Shown piece by piece: positions 53,998-63,533 of a stretch of 64,000 nucleotides of DNA. The stretch comes from Clostridiales bacterium. GTDB lineage: Bacteria; Bacillota; Clostridia; Christensenellales; Borkfalkiaceae. The notes beneath the pieces are model-generated. The model made no database searches. It was not told the DNA's origin and worked only from the letters and a program-made list of their open reading frames with translations. A program made the position numbers and the translations under genes. The DNA lies in contig SVHT01000001.1 in assembly GCA_015055615.1 (NCBI GenBank), positions 62,001 to 126,000 of the forward strand, written 5' to 3'. Each line of letters begins with the position of its first letter. The stretch's first letter is position 1.

Positions 53998-54774
53998 GTG
54001 ATTTTAACGGCAGATTATCATACGCATACGCCCTATTCGCACGGCAAGAATACGGTGGATGAGAACGTAGCGCAAGCAAAGGCGCAGGGATTAAAGCAGG
54101 TTGCCATATCAGACCACGGCTTTTCGCATATTATTTTCGGCGTGCGTCGCAAGGAAATGCCACAGTATATTGCCGAGTGTAAGGCGGCGCAAGAAAAATA
54201 CGGCATTGACGTTTTGGTGGGCATTGAATCGAATATTCGCGGTATGGACGGCAAAGGCGATTTGACGGAAAAGGATTATGAAAATTTCGACGTGTATCTT
54301 TGCGGAAACCATATCTATATTTGGTACGACAAATTCGTCGAAATGTTCCGTTACAGCTACGTGAATTTCTTTGCGGACAAATTCCACGTCAAACCCTCTA
54401 AGGGACGTCTTGCGCGCAATACAAGAGCGTACGTTAACGCCATAAAGAATAACCCAATCGACGCAATCACCCATTTGAACTATATCTGTCCTGCTAACGC
54501 TTTAGAGGTGGCAAAATGCGCGGCGGATTACGGCACGTATATCGAGCTGAACTCCAAGAAAGAGCATTTGACGGACGAAGAATTATCGGATATCGTAGCA
54601 AAGACGGACGCGCGGTTTATCATCAATTCGGATGCGCACGCCGCCGTTCGCGTAGGGGAAATCAAGCGCGTAGAAGAACAGCTTGCTCGTATCAATTTTC
54701 CGTTGGAGCGCATCGACAATATCGACGGTCGGTTGCCCAATTTCCGTTTCGCAGAATTTAAAAAACACATGTAA
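53998..54774 (+). CDS. PHP-domain phosphatase-like protein
   Basis: A 258-residue metallo-hydrolase of the PHP superfamily. DYHTHTPYSHG gives the first His ligands, SDHGFS the Asp-His, GIESNIRG the Glu, GNHIYIW a further His, and INSDAHAA the last. This gene is a regular member of the clostridial murB-whiA neighbourhood; its substrate is not known. GTG start at 53998 with AAAGGAGAG upstream, 13 bp after murB. Confidence 0.87.
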   Translation: MILTADYHTHTPYSHGKNTVDENVAQAKAQGLKQVAISDHGFSHIIFGVRRKEMPQYIAECKAAQEKYGIDVLVGIESNIRGMDGKGDLTEKDYENFDVYLCGNHIYIWYDKFVEMFRYSYVNFFADKFHVKPSKGRLARNTRAYVNAIKNNPIDAITHLNYICPANALEVAKCAADYGTYIELNSKKEHLTDEELSDIVAKTDARFIINSDAHAAVRVGEIKRVEEQLARINFPLERIDNIDGRLPNFRFAEFKKHM

Positions 54775-54782
54775 GGCAGAGT

Positions 54783-55751
54783 ATGAATTTTACCGCAGAT
54801 ATCAAAAAGGAAATCATCAGTCGCGGCATAGGTCGCGGAGCTGACGCGCTCGCTGAAAAAAAGGCGGGTTTTTCCGCGTTCGTGCGAACGAGCGGGGAAT
54901 TACTCGCCATCGAGGGAGTGCCGACTTTCCGTTTAATTAGCGAGAGAGAAAACGTCGCCGAATTCTTCACGTCGGCGTTTTCCGAAATTTTTTCTGCGGA
55001 ATTATCAATTATCCACGCAACGCTCGATAGAAAAAGCGGTCGGGACAAGCTGCTTTTGCAATGCCCGCTTTCGACGTCGGAAAAGGCTTTGACAGAGCTT
55101 GCTTTGCTTAGAAAAAACGGAGAATTTCGAGAGAGCATTTCAGCGAGCTTAACTTCTACGGAGCGCAGAAAAATTTCCTATATTCGAGGCGCGTTTTTAG
55201 GGAGTGGCAGCTGTACGATACCGACGGAATCGGGCAAGGCGGGATATCACCTCGAAATTATTTTCCCGTTGCGAAAAACGGCGCGCGATTTTTGTGATTT
55301 GCTTTGTGAATTTGAAATTATCGCAAAGCTGACCAAGCGCAAGGATACCCACGTCGTTTATATCAAGAGCAAGGAACAGATTTCTGATTTCTTAGCGGTA
55401 ATCGGCGCAAAAAAGGCGTTGAAACGCCTTTCGGAATTGGTAGAACAACGAGATAAATCCAACCGTGACAACCGCGCGCAAAACTGTATGGCAGGCAATG
55501 CCGACAAGGCGGCGATAGCGGCGGTAAAACAGGTAAAGGCGATCAAAAAACTGATAGACTGCGGTGTGCTTGCCAATCAGAGCGAAGAACTGCAACAGCT
55601 TGCAAAAGCTCGCGTGGAAAATCCCTCGCAGTCCTTGCAAGAGCTTGCGGATAGCTTAAAGGTAAGCAAGAGCTGTTTAAATCACCGTATGCGGCGGCTT
55701 ATGGCGCTTGCGCAACGCACAGAAGAAAGTAACGAAAAAACGAAAGAATAA
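54783..55751 (+). CDS. whiA: DNA-binding protein WhiA
   Basis: A 322-residue regulator found in nearly all Gram-positive bacteria, linked to cell division and, in sporulating actinomycetes, to sporulation. The N-terminal part has the LAGLIDADG-homing-endonuclease-like fold (YIRGAFLGSGSCTIP), and the C-terminal helix-turn-helix is SLQELADSLKVSKSCLNHRMRRL. It starts 8 bp after the PHP gene. The usual upstream partners rapZ and yvcK are not here. Confidence 0.95.
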   Translation: MNFTADIKKEIISRGIGRGADALAEKKAGFSAFVRTSGELLAIEGVPTFRLISERENVAEFFTSAFSEIFSAELSIIHATLDRKSGRDKLLLQCPLSTSEKALTELALLRKNGEFRESISASLTSTERRKISYIRGAFLGSGSCTIPTESGKAGYHLEIIFPLRKTARDFCDLLCEFEIIAKLTKRKDTHVVYIKSKEQISDFLAVIGAKKALKRLSELVEQRDKSNRDNRAQNCMAGNADKAAIAAVKQVKAIKKLIDCGVLANQSEELQQLAKARVENPSQSLQELADSLKVSKSCLNHRMRRLMALAQRTEESNEKTKE

Positions 55752-55763
55752 ACGGAGTACGAG

Positions 55764-58700
55764 ATGACGGATTTTGTACATTTACATTTGCATACGGAAT
55801 ACAGTTTGCTTGACGGCGCGGCAAAGGTGGACGATCTGGTCGATCATCTTGTCAAAAACGGTATTGACACCTGCGCGATTACCGACCACGGCAATATGTA
55901 CGCATCGCTGTATTTCGCGGAAGAATGCGTTAAAAAAGGGATAAAATATATTATCGGGTGCGAGCTGTACGCCGTGGACGACCATTTACAAAAGTTACAC
56001 GGCATAAAGAACGAGCACTTGGTTTTGCTTGCAAAAAACAAGACGGGCTATAAAAATATCGTTAAATTGGACAGCTTGTCCTATATCGACGGTTATTACG
56101 GCGGTAAACCCCGTATCAGCTACGATTTGATTAAACAGCACAGCGAGGGGGTTATTTGTCTTTCCGCTTGTTTGGCGGGTAGATTGCCGCAGCTTTTGCT
56201 CCGTGGCGAGTATGACGAAGCTAAAGCTTGGGCGGCAGAAATGAAAGGGGTGTTCGGCGACGATTTCTATATCGAATTGCAGGACCACGGCATTGCTGAA
56301 CAAAAGCAAATTATTCCCGACCTTATCAAAATTGCCCGCGAGCTGAATATTGGGCTCGTAGCGACCAACGACGTGCATTATATCGAAAAAGAAGATTGGG
56401 AAATGCACGAGGTTTTGCTGTGCATACAGACGAAATCTACGCTCGCGCAGCCAAAGATGAAATTTGAAACGCACGAGTTTTATATGAAATCGGGGGACGA
56501 AATGATGGAGCTTTTCCATTACGTGCCCGAGGCGATTACCAATACGCGCGTGATTGCGGATAAAATTGAAGAGCCCGTCTTTGATTTAACCCCCAAGGGA
56601 GATCCTATCCGCGACACCTCCCTAATTCCTCTGTATAAACCGGACGACGGTTCGACTTCGCCCGATTATCTTAGACGGTTGACGTGGGAGGGTTTGCCAA
56701 AGCGTTACCCTGAGATTACCGATACTATTCGTGAGAGAGCGGAATATGAGCTCGGTATCATTATCAAAATGGGTTTCGCCGATTATTTCTTGATTGTGTG
56801 GGACTATATCAACTGGTCTCGTTTGCAAGGTATCCCCGTTGGTCCCGGGCGTGGTTCGGGTGTAGGCAGTATCGTTGCGTATTCGATAGGGATTACGGAC
56901 GTAGACCCGTTGCGATACGATTTGATTTTTGAGCGTTTCTTGAACCCTGACCGTGTATCGATGCCCGACTTCGACGTCGATTTCTGTACGAAAAGAAGAG
57001 CGGAAACCATCGAATACGTCCGTGCAAAATACCACCCCGAAAACGTAGCGCAGATCGTAACCTTCGGTACGCTCGCTTCGCGCGCCGTTATCAAGGACGT
57101 GGGCCGCGTTATGGGGATTCCTTATTCCGAAACGGACAAAGTCGCAAAGCTCATGGACGGTAAGTCCACGATTGGCGAATTGCTCGGTTTGAAAATTCCA
57201 AAATTGGAAAAGCAAATCGCGGCGGAAGAGAACGAAGAAAAGCGAGGCGAATTGCAGAAGAAACTCGCCGAACAAAAGCAGAAGAAAAACCCCGAATTTA
57301 TCGAGGTATACGAGTCGAACGACGAATTGCACCGCGTTATCGATATGGGGTTGAAATTGGAGGGTATGCCCAAGAATACCTCTGAACACGCGGCGGGCGT
57401 CGTTATTTGTAACAAGGTTCTGTCGGATAACGTACCTTTGGCAAGAAACGGCGACGATATCGTTACGCAGTTCGATATGAAAGAGGTCGAGGCAGTAGGG
57501 ATGCTCAAAATGGACTTCCTTGCGCTCACTACGCTTACCGATATTCAAAATACACTTGAATATATCAAAGAGGGCAAAGGCATTGATATCGATTTTTCCA
57601 CGCTCGGTGTGGACGTGCCCGAAGCCTATCAACTGATTTCGTCCGGGGATACGGACGGGGTGTTCCAACTCGAACAAGGTGGCATGAAAAAGTTCATGAA
57701 GGACTTGCAACCAAATTGTTTGGAAGATTTGATTGCAGGTATTTCGTTGTATCGTCCCGGTCCTATGGACTTTATCCCTAAATACATCGAAAACAAGCAT
57801 AATCCCGAAAAAATTGTGTACGATACGCCTTTCTTGGAGCCGATTTTGAAAAACTCGTACGGTGTTATCGTGTATCAAGAACAGGTTATGCAGATATTCC
57901 AACAGCTTGCAGGCTATTCGCTCGGCCAAGCCGACCTCGTACGTCGCGCCATGGCGAAAAAGAAGAAAAAGGAGCTGATGGAGCAAAAGGATAAATTCAT
58001 TTACGGCGCGCCCGAAGAAGGGATTACCGGTTGCGCGTCAAAAGGGATACCAGCGGAGGTTGCGGCGAAGATTTTCGGGGATATGGAAAGCTTTGCGTCC
58101 TACGCCTTCAATAAATCGCACGCGGCGGCGTATGCGGTCGTGGCGTACCGTACGGCGTACTTAAAGCATTTCTACCCGCAGGAGTTTTTGGCGGGGCTTT
58201 TGAACGACCGTATCGATAAAATTGAAGAAATTTCTAAGTACATTATGTACATGAAAGAAAAAAATATTGCGGTTCTTCCCCCCGATATCAACCGTTCCAA
58301 GGATATTTTCTGGGTAGAAGGGGACGGTTTGCGAATTGGGCTTGGTGCTTTGCGTGGCGTTGGGCAAGAAGCGATTGCCGCGGTTATTCGCGAGAGAAAT
58401 GAAAACGGTTTGTTTAAGGACTTTGCCGATTTTGTTTCCCGTTGTACGAAATACGTCAACAAGCGTATCGTGGAAAGCTTGATTTACGCGGGCGCATTCG
58501 ATTGCTTTGGGTATAACCGAGCGCAAGTTGCGGCGGTGTACGAAGAGGTAATGACGCGTGTTAGCGCGATGGATAAACAGAACGCAGGCGCGCAGATTTC
58601 GTTGTTCGGTAATATAATTCAAGAAGAAACAATCGAGGTGAAATTCCCCAACATTCCCGAGTACGAAATGATGGAAAAGCTGTCCAAAGAAAAATCGGTG

Positions 58701-59396
58701 CTCGGCGTGTACGTCAGCGGGCATCCGTTCGAGAAATTCTTGCCGTATTTTAAGGACAAGACTTTTAACTGTTCAATGCTTAATGCCTATGAAGAAAACG
58801 AGGAAACGGGCATAAAGAAGTATACGGAAATTGAGGATGGACAAGCGGTAACGATGGGCGGTATGATCGGCGCGTTTAAGAAGTTAAAAACGCGTAGCGG
58901 TTCGCTGATGGCGTTTATTACCGTGGAAGATATGTTCGGCTCTATCGAGTGTGTATGTTTCCCGAAAATCTACGAAAGAATTCGTGGCTTTTTAGAAACC
59001 GACCGCGTTGTATCTCTGTCGGGTAAAATTAGTATCGAAGAAGAAAAACCGCCCGTAATTATTTTGGATAAAATGACGGAGTTTTCGTTGGATGAACCGA
59101 CGGAAACGCATACGGAAAACAAAGCGGTCAATGCTTTTGCGCCCCAAGAAAGCGCAAAAAAAGCCGTGGTTGAAAAGGAGGACAAAGATAAGACGCTTTG
59201 GCTCAACGTTAGCGGTATGGAAGACGAGGACGTGGAAGAGCTGTTAGAAACCCTTTCTTTCTACGCTGGGGAAACGCTCGTTTGCTTTGTGAAAGACGGC
59301 AAAAAAATGCGTTGTTCGCAAAAGGTTTCGCCAAATCGCGCCTTAATGGCAGAGCTTTCTAGTTTTCTGCCCGAAAATTGCATAAAACTTGTCTAA
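55764..59396 (+). CDS. dnaE: DNA polymerase III subunit alpha
   Basis: A 1210-residue polymerase of the DnaE1 type. The PHP domain starts at HLHTEYSLLDGA; GPGRGSGVGSIVAYS and MPDFDVDFC (near residue 400) carry the catalytic acids of the palm; a lysine/glutamate-rich helix near 475-510 follows, then the tandem HhH motif and the C-terminal OB-fold (MTEF..). The 12-bp gap from whiA puts it in the same operon. Its length is normal for clostridia. Confidence 0.97.
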   Translation: MTDFVHLHLHTEYSLLDGAAKVDDLVDHLVKNGIDTCAITDHGNMYASLYFAEECVKKGIKYIIGCELYAVDDHLQKLHGIKNEHLVLLAKNKTGYKNIVKLDSLSYIDGYYGGKPRISYDLIKQHSEGVICLSACLAGRLPQLLLRGEYDEAKAWAAEMKGVFGDDFYIELQDHGIAEQKQIIPDLIKIARELNIGLVATNDVHYIEKEDWEMHEVLLCIQTKSTLAQPKMKFETHEFYMKSGDEMMELFHYVPEAITNTRVIADKIEEPVFDLTPKGDPIRDTSLIPLYKPDDGSTSPDYLRRLTWEGLPKRYPEITDTIRERAEYELGIIIKMGFADYFLIVWDYINWSRLQGIPVGPGRGSGVGSIVAYSIGITDVDPLRYDLIFERFLNPDRVSMPDFDVDFCTKRRAETIEYVRAKYHPENVAQIVTFGTLASRAVIKDVGRVMGIPYSETDKVAKLMDGKSTIGELLGLKIPKLEKQIAAEENEEKRGELQKKLAEQKQKKNPEFIEVYESNDELHRVIDMGLKLEGMPKNTSEHAAGVVICNKVLSDNVPLARNGDDIVTQFDMKEVEAVGMLKMDFLALTTLTDIQNTLEYIKEGKGIDIDFSTLGVDVPEAYQLISSGDTDGVFQLEQGGMKKFMKDLQPNCLEDLIAGISLYRPGPMDFIPKYIENKHNPEKIVYDTPFLEPILKNSYGVIVYQEQVMQIFQQLAGYSLGQADLVRRAMAKKKKKELMEQKDKFIYGAPEEGITGCASKGIPAEVAAKIFGDMESFASYAFNKSHAAAYAVVAYRTAYLKHFYPQEFLAGLLNDRIDKIEEISKYIMYMKEKNIAVLPPDINRSKDIFWVEGDGLRIGLGALRGVGQEAIAAVIRERNENGLFKDFADFVSRCTKYVNKRIVESLIYAGAFDCFGYNRAQVAAVYEEVMTRVSAMDKQNAGAQISLFGNIIQEETIEVKFPNIPEYEMMEKLSKEKSVLGVYVSGHPFEKFLPYFKDKTFNCSMLNAYEENEETGIKKYTEIEDGQAVTMGGMIGAFKKLKTRSGSLMAFITVEDMFGSIECVCFPKIYERIRGFLETDRVVSLSGKISIEEEKPPVIILDKMTEFSLDEPTETHTENKAVNAFAPQESAKKAVVEKEDKDKTLWLNVSGMEDEDVEELLETLSFYAGETLVCFVKDGKKMRCSQKVSPNRALMAELSSFLPENCIKLV

Positions 59397-59422
59397 AATT
59401 TCAAAAAAATGCCGAAAAAGAT

Positions 59423-59450
59423 TTGTTTTTTTTAAAAGATTTGCTATAAT
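59423..59450 (+). promoter_or_regulatory. Promoter of pfkA
   Basis: TATAAT (59445-59450) with a weak -35 TTGTTT at 16 bp. Confidence 0.6.
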
Positions 59451-59505
59451 ATATTTGTGTAAGGATAATCAGTGCCTTGAATAGAGAAGTAGAGAGGTAT
59501 AGAAT

Positions 59506-60468
59506 ATGAAACGTATAGGTTTATTGACTAGTGGCGGTGACGCTCCCGGTATGAACGCAGCAATTCGTGCTGTCGTTCGTTCTGGTATTTATTATGGTAT
59601 GGAAGTTTACGGGATTGAGCGCGGTTACGCTGGCTTGATTGAAGATACGATTGTGCCTATGGAAATGCGCAGCGTTTCTAATATCGTGCAGGCTGGCGGT
59701 ACTAAACTCCGTACGGCAAGATGTTTAGAAATGCTCACGGTAGAAGGGCAGAAAAAAGCGGTGGACACACTTGAAAAACACGGTATCGAGGGGTTGGTTG
59801 TTATTGGTGGCGACGGTTCCTTCCGTGGCGCTAAGGTGTTGTCTGAAAAATACGGCGTTCCTACGATTGGTATCCCCGGTACGATTGACAACGACTTGGA
59901 ATACACCGATTATACGCTCGGTTTTGATACGGCGGTCAATACTTGCTTGGATATTATCAACAAGCTCCGCGATACGATGACCTCGCACGAACGTGTATCC
60001 GTTGTCGAAGTTATGGGTAGACATTGTGGCGATATCGCGTTATACAGCGGTATTGCGTCGGGCGCGGAAATCATTGTTGTTCCCGAAATTGCATTCAGTA
60101 TGGACGAAATTGTTACCCGCATTAACCGTTCGCGCGCAAACGGCAAACACTCGAATATTATCGTTATCGCAGAAGGCGTTATGGGTGCGGAAGACTTTGC
60201 AAAGCAGTTGCAAGCCTTTACGACGCATTCCGTTCGTCCTACTTGTATCGGGCACGTACAACGTGGCGGTTCTCCGTCGATGGCAGACAGAATGCTCGCC
60301 GCGCAGTTCGGTAACAAAGCCGTTCGTTTGTTGAACGATGGTGTTGGCAACCGCGTAGTCGGTATCCGCAACAATAAGATTATAGATATGGACATTATCG
60401 AGGCCGTTTCCATGAAGAAGAAGTTCAATTACGAACTGTATGAAACCTTGCAGATGATTTCCATGTAA
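59506..60468 (+). CDS. pfkA: ATP-dependent 6-phosphofructokinase
   Basis: A 320-residue glycolytic kinase. GGDGSFRGA near residues 101-109 has the Gly after GGD that marks ATP rather than pyrophosphate use; PGTIDND carries the catalytic Asp, and the MGRHCGD segment binds fructose 6-phosphate. Length is that of bacterial tetramers. It follows dnaE, as in other clostridia, but has its own promoter and terminator. pyk, its usual next gene, is absent here. Confidence 0.97.
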   Translation: MKRIGLLTSGGDAPGMNAAIRAVVRSGIYYGMEVYGIERGYAGLIEDTIVPMEMRSVSNIVQAGGTKLRTARCLEMLTVEGQKKAVDTLEKHGIEGLVVIGGDGSFRGAKVLSEKYGVPTIGIPGTIDNDLEYTDYTLGFDTAVNTCLDIINKLRDTMTSHERVSVVEVMGRHCGDIALYSGIASGAEIIVVPEIAFSMDEIVTRINRSRANGKHSNIIVIAEGVMGAEDFAKQLQAFTTHSVRPTCIGHVQRGGSPSMADRMLAAQFGNKAVRLLNDGVGNRVVGIRNNKIIDMDIIEAVSMKKKFNYELYETLQMISM

Positions 60469-60489
60469 CTCTTTTAAAACTAAACCATG

Positions 60490-60518
60490 CGACCGTCCGA
60501 AAGGGCGGTCGTTTGTTT
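60490..60518 (+). terminator. Terminator after pfkA
   Basis: Stem CGACCGTCC / GGGCGGTCG, GAAA loop, then TTTGTTT. Confidence 0.9.
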
Positions 60519-60578
60519 GCAGAGAAGAGCGCGTATCAATGCAAGAAAATTATTTTGCTACTTTTTTTCGTTTAGGTA

Positions 60579-60607
60579 TTGAAAATTATGGGTATCTATG
60601 ATATAAT
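60579..60607 (+). promoter_or_regulatory. Promoter of the PfkB-type kinase
   Basis: TTGAAA, 17-bp spacer, TATAAT. Confidence 0.82.
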
Positions 60608-60650
60608 AAAAATATGGGATTGAAAAGTTCAATCTGGGGGAATTTTTAGG

Positions 60651-61574
60651 GTGATTTTAACGGTTTGCATGAGTCCGTGTACGGACGTAACAATAGAGCT
60701 TGATTCTTTTAACGTCGGAAAAACGAATATAGTAAAACGCAAGGCAATGACATTTGGCGGTAAGGGGTTAAACGTAGCGATTGGGGTAAAACGGCTCGGA
60801 GAAGAAACCCACGCGACGGGTATTATGTATAATGAAAACGGATACCTGTTCGAGAACGTTTTAGATAAAGAAAGCGTGCCCTTTACCTTTGTTTGGAATA
60901 AGGGCAGAGCAAGGGAAAATTATAAATTTATCGACCGTCGTGCTATGCTCACAGAGGTAAACGACGTGGGGGAAGAAGTTGCTACGGAAAAAACGGAAGA
61001 GGTGCTTGCGTTGGTTCGTATGCTGTCGGCAAAGAGCAACGTGACGGTGCTTTCGGGCGGTTTGCCCCGTGGGGTGGACCCCTCGTTCTATGCAGAGCTT
61101 GTAAAAGCCGTCGATAAAAACTGTTTAAAGGTAGTGGACGCGTCAGGCGCGCGTATGTTTGCGGCGTTGGGCGAAGGTGTCGATTTGGTAAAACCGAATA
61201 TCGATGAATTGGAAGACACGATTGGTAAGCAGGTAGAGAGTAAAGAGGATATGCTTGCGGGGTGTTACGAGCTAATAAATCGGGGCGCAAAACGCGTATT
61301 GTTATCCCTCGGAAAGCGTGGCGCAGTCATTACCGACGGTATTGAAAATTATTTCTGCAAGAGCTTAAACGTAGCGATGAATTCCACGGTTGGCGCGGGT
61401 GACGGTATGGTGGCGGCTGCGGCGGTGCAGTTAGAAAAGGGCGCTTCCTTGCCCGAAATATTAAAGGCGGGCGTAGCGGCTGGTACGGCAACCGTCATGA
61501 CGGTTGGGCAAACTTCATTTACCAAAGAAAAATATAACGAGGTGCTTGCGACTTTGCAAGTAAAACAAATTTAA
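60651..61574 (+). CDS. 1-phosphofructokinase family hexose kinase (PfkB fold)
   Basis: A 307-residue ribokinase-fold enzyme that phosphorylates a sugar phosphate. GGKGLNVA near residue 38 binds the sugar, the SGGLPRGVD segment and the GAGDGM motif with the catalytic Asp are typical of FruK/LacC. In fructose use it makes fructose 1,6-bisphosphate from fructose 1-phosphate; tagatose 6-phosphate is an alternative. No PTS or regulator is adjacent. GTG start at 60651, after GGGG. Confidence 0.88.
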   Translation: MILTVCMSPCTDVTIELDSFNVGKTNIVKRKAMTFGGKGLNVAIGVKRLGEETHATGIMYNENGYLFENVLDKESVPFTFVWNKGRARENYKFIDRRAMLTEVNDVGEEVATEKTEEVLALVRMLSAKSNVTVLSGGLPRGVDPSFYAELVKAVDKNCLKVVDASGARMFAALGEGVDLVKPNIDELEDTIGKQVESKEDMLAGCYELINRGAKRVLLSLGKRGAVITDGIENYFCKSLNVAMNSTVGAGDGMVAAAAVQLEKGASLPEILKAGVAAGTATVMTVGQTSFTKEKYNEVLATLQVKQI

Positions 61575-61582
61575 AAACATGT

Positions 61583-61622
61583 AAAAAAAGTCTGAAAAAC
61601 GGGTACGTTTTTCGGACTTTTT
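61583..61622 (+). terminator. Terminator after the PfkB-type kinase
   Basis: 17-bp stem AAAAAGTCTGAAAAACG / CGTTTTTCGGACTTTTT with GGTA loop. Confidence 0.93.
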
Positions 61623-61672
61623 GAATATACTATACTATACTTCCGAAAAAGCGTTTTCTTGCGAAAGGCGGT

Positions 61673-61798
61673 ATGGATACGGGGTATACCGTGCCAAGCG
61701 TTTGCGCAGGCGGAGCGTCGGGAATGACGTCGCTAAGGCGTTTGCAAAAAACGGCGTATACAAAGGAAGAGACGGTTATAGGCGCTTTGCAACTTTAG
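61673..61798 (+). CDS. Possible 41-residue ORF or remnant
   Basis: A short frame from ATG 61673 with GAAAGG a few bases upstream. Its end (QKTAYTKEE, then GALQL) is faintly like the C terminus of the PfkB kinase just before it (GQTSFTKEK ... ATLQV), so it may be a decayed end of a duplicated kinase gene. The stop lies in the CTTTGCAAC/GTTGCAAAG hairpin at about 61785-61810. The surrounding 61623-61841 has other small hairpins and no clear gene. Confidence 0.25.
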   Translation: MDTGYTVPSVCAGGASGMTSLRRLQKTAYTKEETVIGALQL

Positions 61799-61841
61799 TG
61801 TTGCAAAGTTCCCAAACTGCGGCTTTGTAAAGGGAGTATAT

Positions 61842-62321
61842 ATGAAAAAATCAGAAAAGATAATCGCGGCGATTTTGTCGATGGTGGTCGGCGTATTGCT
61901 GATTGTTTTAAAAGGAAAATTTATCGGCGTAATCGCCGCCGTTGTGGGCGTTTCGCTTATCGTGCTTGGGCTTGTCGACGCATTTGGTGGGGGTATCCCG
62001 CCTGCCGTTATAAAAATTGTCGTTGGCGTGTTGATTGTTATTTGCGGTTTTGCAATCGTGCGCGCGGTTATTTACGTCATATCCGCGGTGCTTTTAATTG
62101 CGGGTGTTTTGCTTTTGTACGACAAACTGAAAAACGGTTTGCGTTGCATAGAAACTCCGCAACGGATATGTGAAATCGCCATGCCGTCCGTGTGTATTCT
62201 AATCGGCGTTTTATTGCTGTTCCATAACGCAAAAATGATGAACGTAATTCTTATCCTATGCGGGATTTTGTCCTTCATAGAGGGCGGTTTAATTTTGTTT
62301 AATGCTTTTGTAGAAGATTGA
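61842..62321 (+). CDS. Small membrane protein, DUF308/HdeD-like
   Basis: A 159-residue protein with six hydrophobic segments arranged as three similar hairpins, each with a GV.L.V..G pattern, the look of DUF308 (HdeD-like) proteins, which in some bacteria help resist acid. ATG 61842 follows AAAGGGAG. Own terminator after the stop. Confidence 0.72.
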   Translation: MKKSEKIIAAILSMVVGVLLIVLKGKFIGVIAAVVGVSLIVLGLVDAFGGGIPPAVIKIVVGVLIVICGFAIVRAVIYVISAVLLIAGVLLLYDKLKNGLRCIETPQRICEIAMPSVCILIGVLLLFHNAKMMNVILILCGILSFIEGGLILFNAFVED

Positions 62322-62349
62322 CAAAAAATTGAAAAAATGATATAAAACG

Positions 62350-62376
62350 GCTCCGTGGGTTGCGCGGAGCTTTTTT
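62350..62376 (+). terminator. Terminator after the DUF308-like gene
   Basis: Stem GCTCCG / CGGAGC followed by TTTTTT. Confidence 0.85.
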
Positions 62377-62464
62377 CTTATAGAAAAAAAGGGTAAAAAA
62401 GCGCAAAAAGATAAAAATTTATCGATTTAGCGATTAAAAAATGATGAACGGAGCGGTTATGCGT

Positions 62465-62493
62465 TTGTGATTGTGAAAGAATTATGATATAAT
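62465..62493 (+). promoter_or_regulatory. Promoter of ldh
   Basis: TTGTGA, 17-bp spacer, TATAAT, 64 bp before the start. Confidence 0.72.
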
Positions 62494-62557
62494 AGAATCG
62501 TATGATTGCGTGTATTACGCTTAGCAACGAAAAAATAATTCTATGGAGAATAACACA

Positions 62558-63508
62558 ATGAAAAACAAAGTTACAGTTATCGGCGCAGGTTCGGTTGGTG
62601 CAACCGTAGCATACACGTTGGTTGCAACGGGTTCGGTGGCAGAAATCGTCTTAATCGACGTAAACGAAGCGAAAGCTCAGGGCGAAGCGCTCGATATTCG
62701 TCAGGCGACTCCCTATTTGCACCCCGTAAAGATTTATTGCGGTACGTATGAAGACGCGGCGGATTCCGACATCGTTATCATTACGTCGGGCGTTGGTAGA
62801 AAGCCCGGTCAATCCCGTATCGATCTTACGCAGACGAACGTAAACATTTTAAAGAGCATCGCTCCGCAAATTGTAAAGCATGCGCCTAACGCATTGTATT
62901 TGTTTGTTGCAAACCCCGTAGATATTCTTACCTACGTATTCTGCAAAATCACGGGCGTACCCAGAAACCGCGTTATCGGTACGGGTACGACGCTCGATAG
63001 CATCCGTTTGAGAACCCGCCTTTCCGAGCTCTATTCGGTAAACCAAAAACAAGTACACGCGTACGTTTTGGGTGAGCACGGCGATTCTTCCTTCGTGGCT
63101 TGGTCTGCTGCGGATATTTCGGGGGTTCCTTTGGACGAATACGAAAATGCGTTGACGGATAAAGACGCGCTCAAAGTTACGCCGTATACCCACGAAGAAG
63201 TGGAAGAATACGTTAAAAAGTCGGGCGGTCAGATTATCGCAGGCAAGGGCGCGACCTTCTACGGTATCGCGGCAAGTGTAACGCAGATTGTAAACAGCAT
63301 TTATTCCAGCGCTTATACGATTTTGCCCGTATCGACGGTTTTGGACGGCGAATACGGCATTTCCGACGTAGCGCTTTCCACCCTTTGCGCAATCGGTAAC
63401 GACGGCGTTGTGACGACGCTCACGCCGAAACTTTCCGATGATGAGCTTGCAAAAATGCACAACAGCGCAGAAGTTTTGAAAGGCGTTCTTGCGCAAATTG
63501 AAATCTAA
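62558..63508 (+). CDS. ldh: L-lactate dehydrogenase
   Basis: A 316-residue NAD-dependent enzyme that reduces pyruvate to L-lactate. GAGSVGATVAY is the cofactor loop; KPGQSR has the Gln that sets lactate rather than malate specificity; GEHGDSSF holds the catalytic His. ATG 62558 with GGAG 9 nt upstream is preferred over ATG 62543. fumC follows within 25 bp. Confidence 0.95.
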   Translation: MKNKVTVIGAGSVGATVAYTLVATGSVAEIVLIDVNEAKAQGEALDIRQATPYLHPVKIYCGTYEDAADSDIVIITSGVGRKPGQSRIDLTQTNVNILKSIAPQIVKHAPNALYLFVANPVDILTYVFCKITGVPRNRVIGTGTTLDSIRLRTRLSELYSVNQKQVHAYVLGEHGDSSFVAWSAADISGVPLDEYENALTDKDALKVTPYTHEEVEEYVKKSGGQIIAGKGATFYGIAASVTQIVNSIYSSAYTILPVSTVLDGEYGISDVALSTLCAIGNDGVVTTLTPKLSDDELAKMHNSAEVLKGVLAQIEI

Positions 63509-63533
63509 ATAAAAAGAACGGAGAGGAAATAGT

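Noticed and set aside
61621-61830. A 69-codon frame starting at TTG 61621
   Set aside because: It starts within the terminator T run, has no ribosome site and an Arg-rich, unlikely composition.
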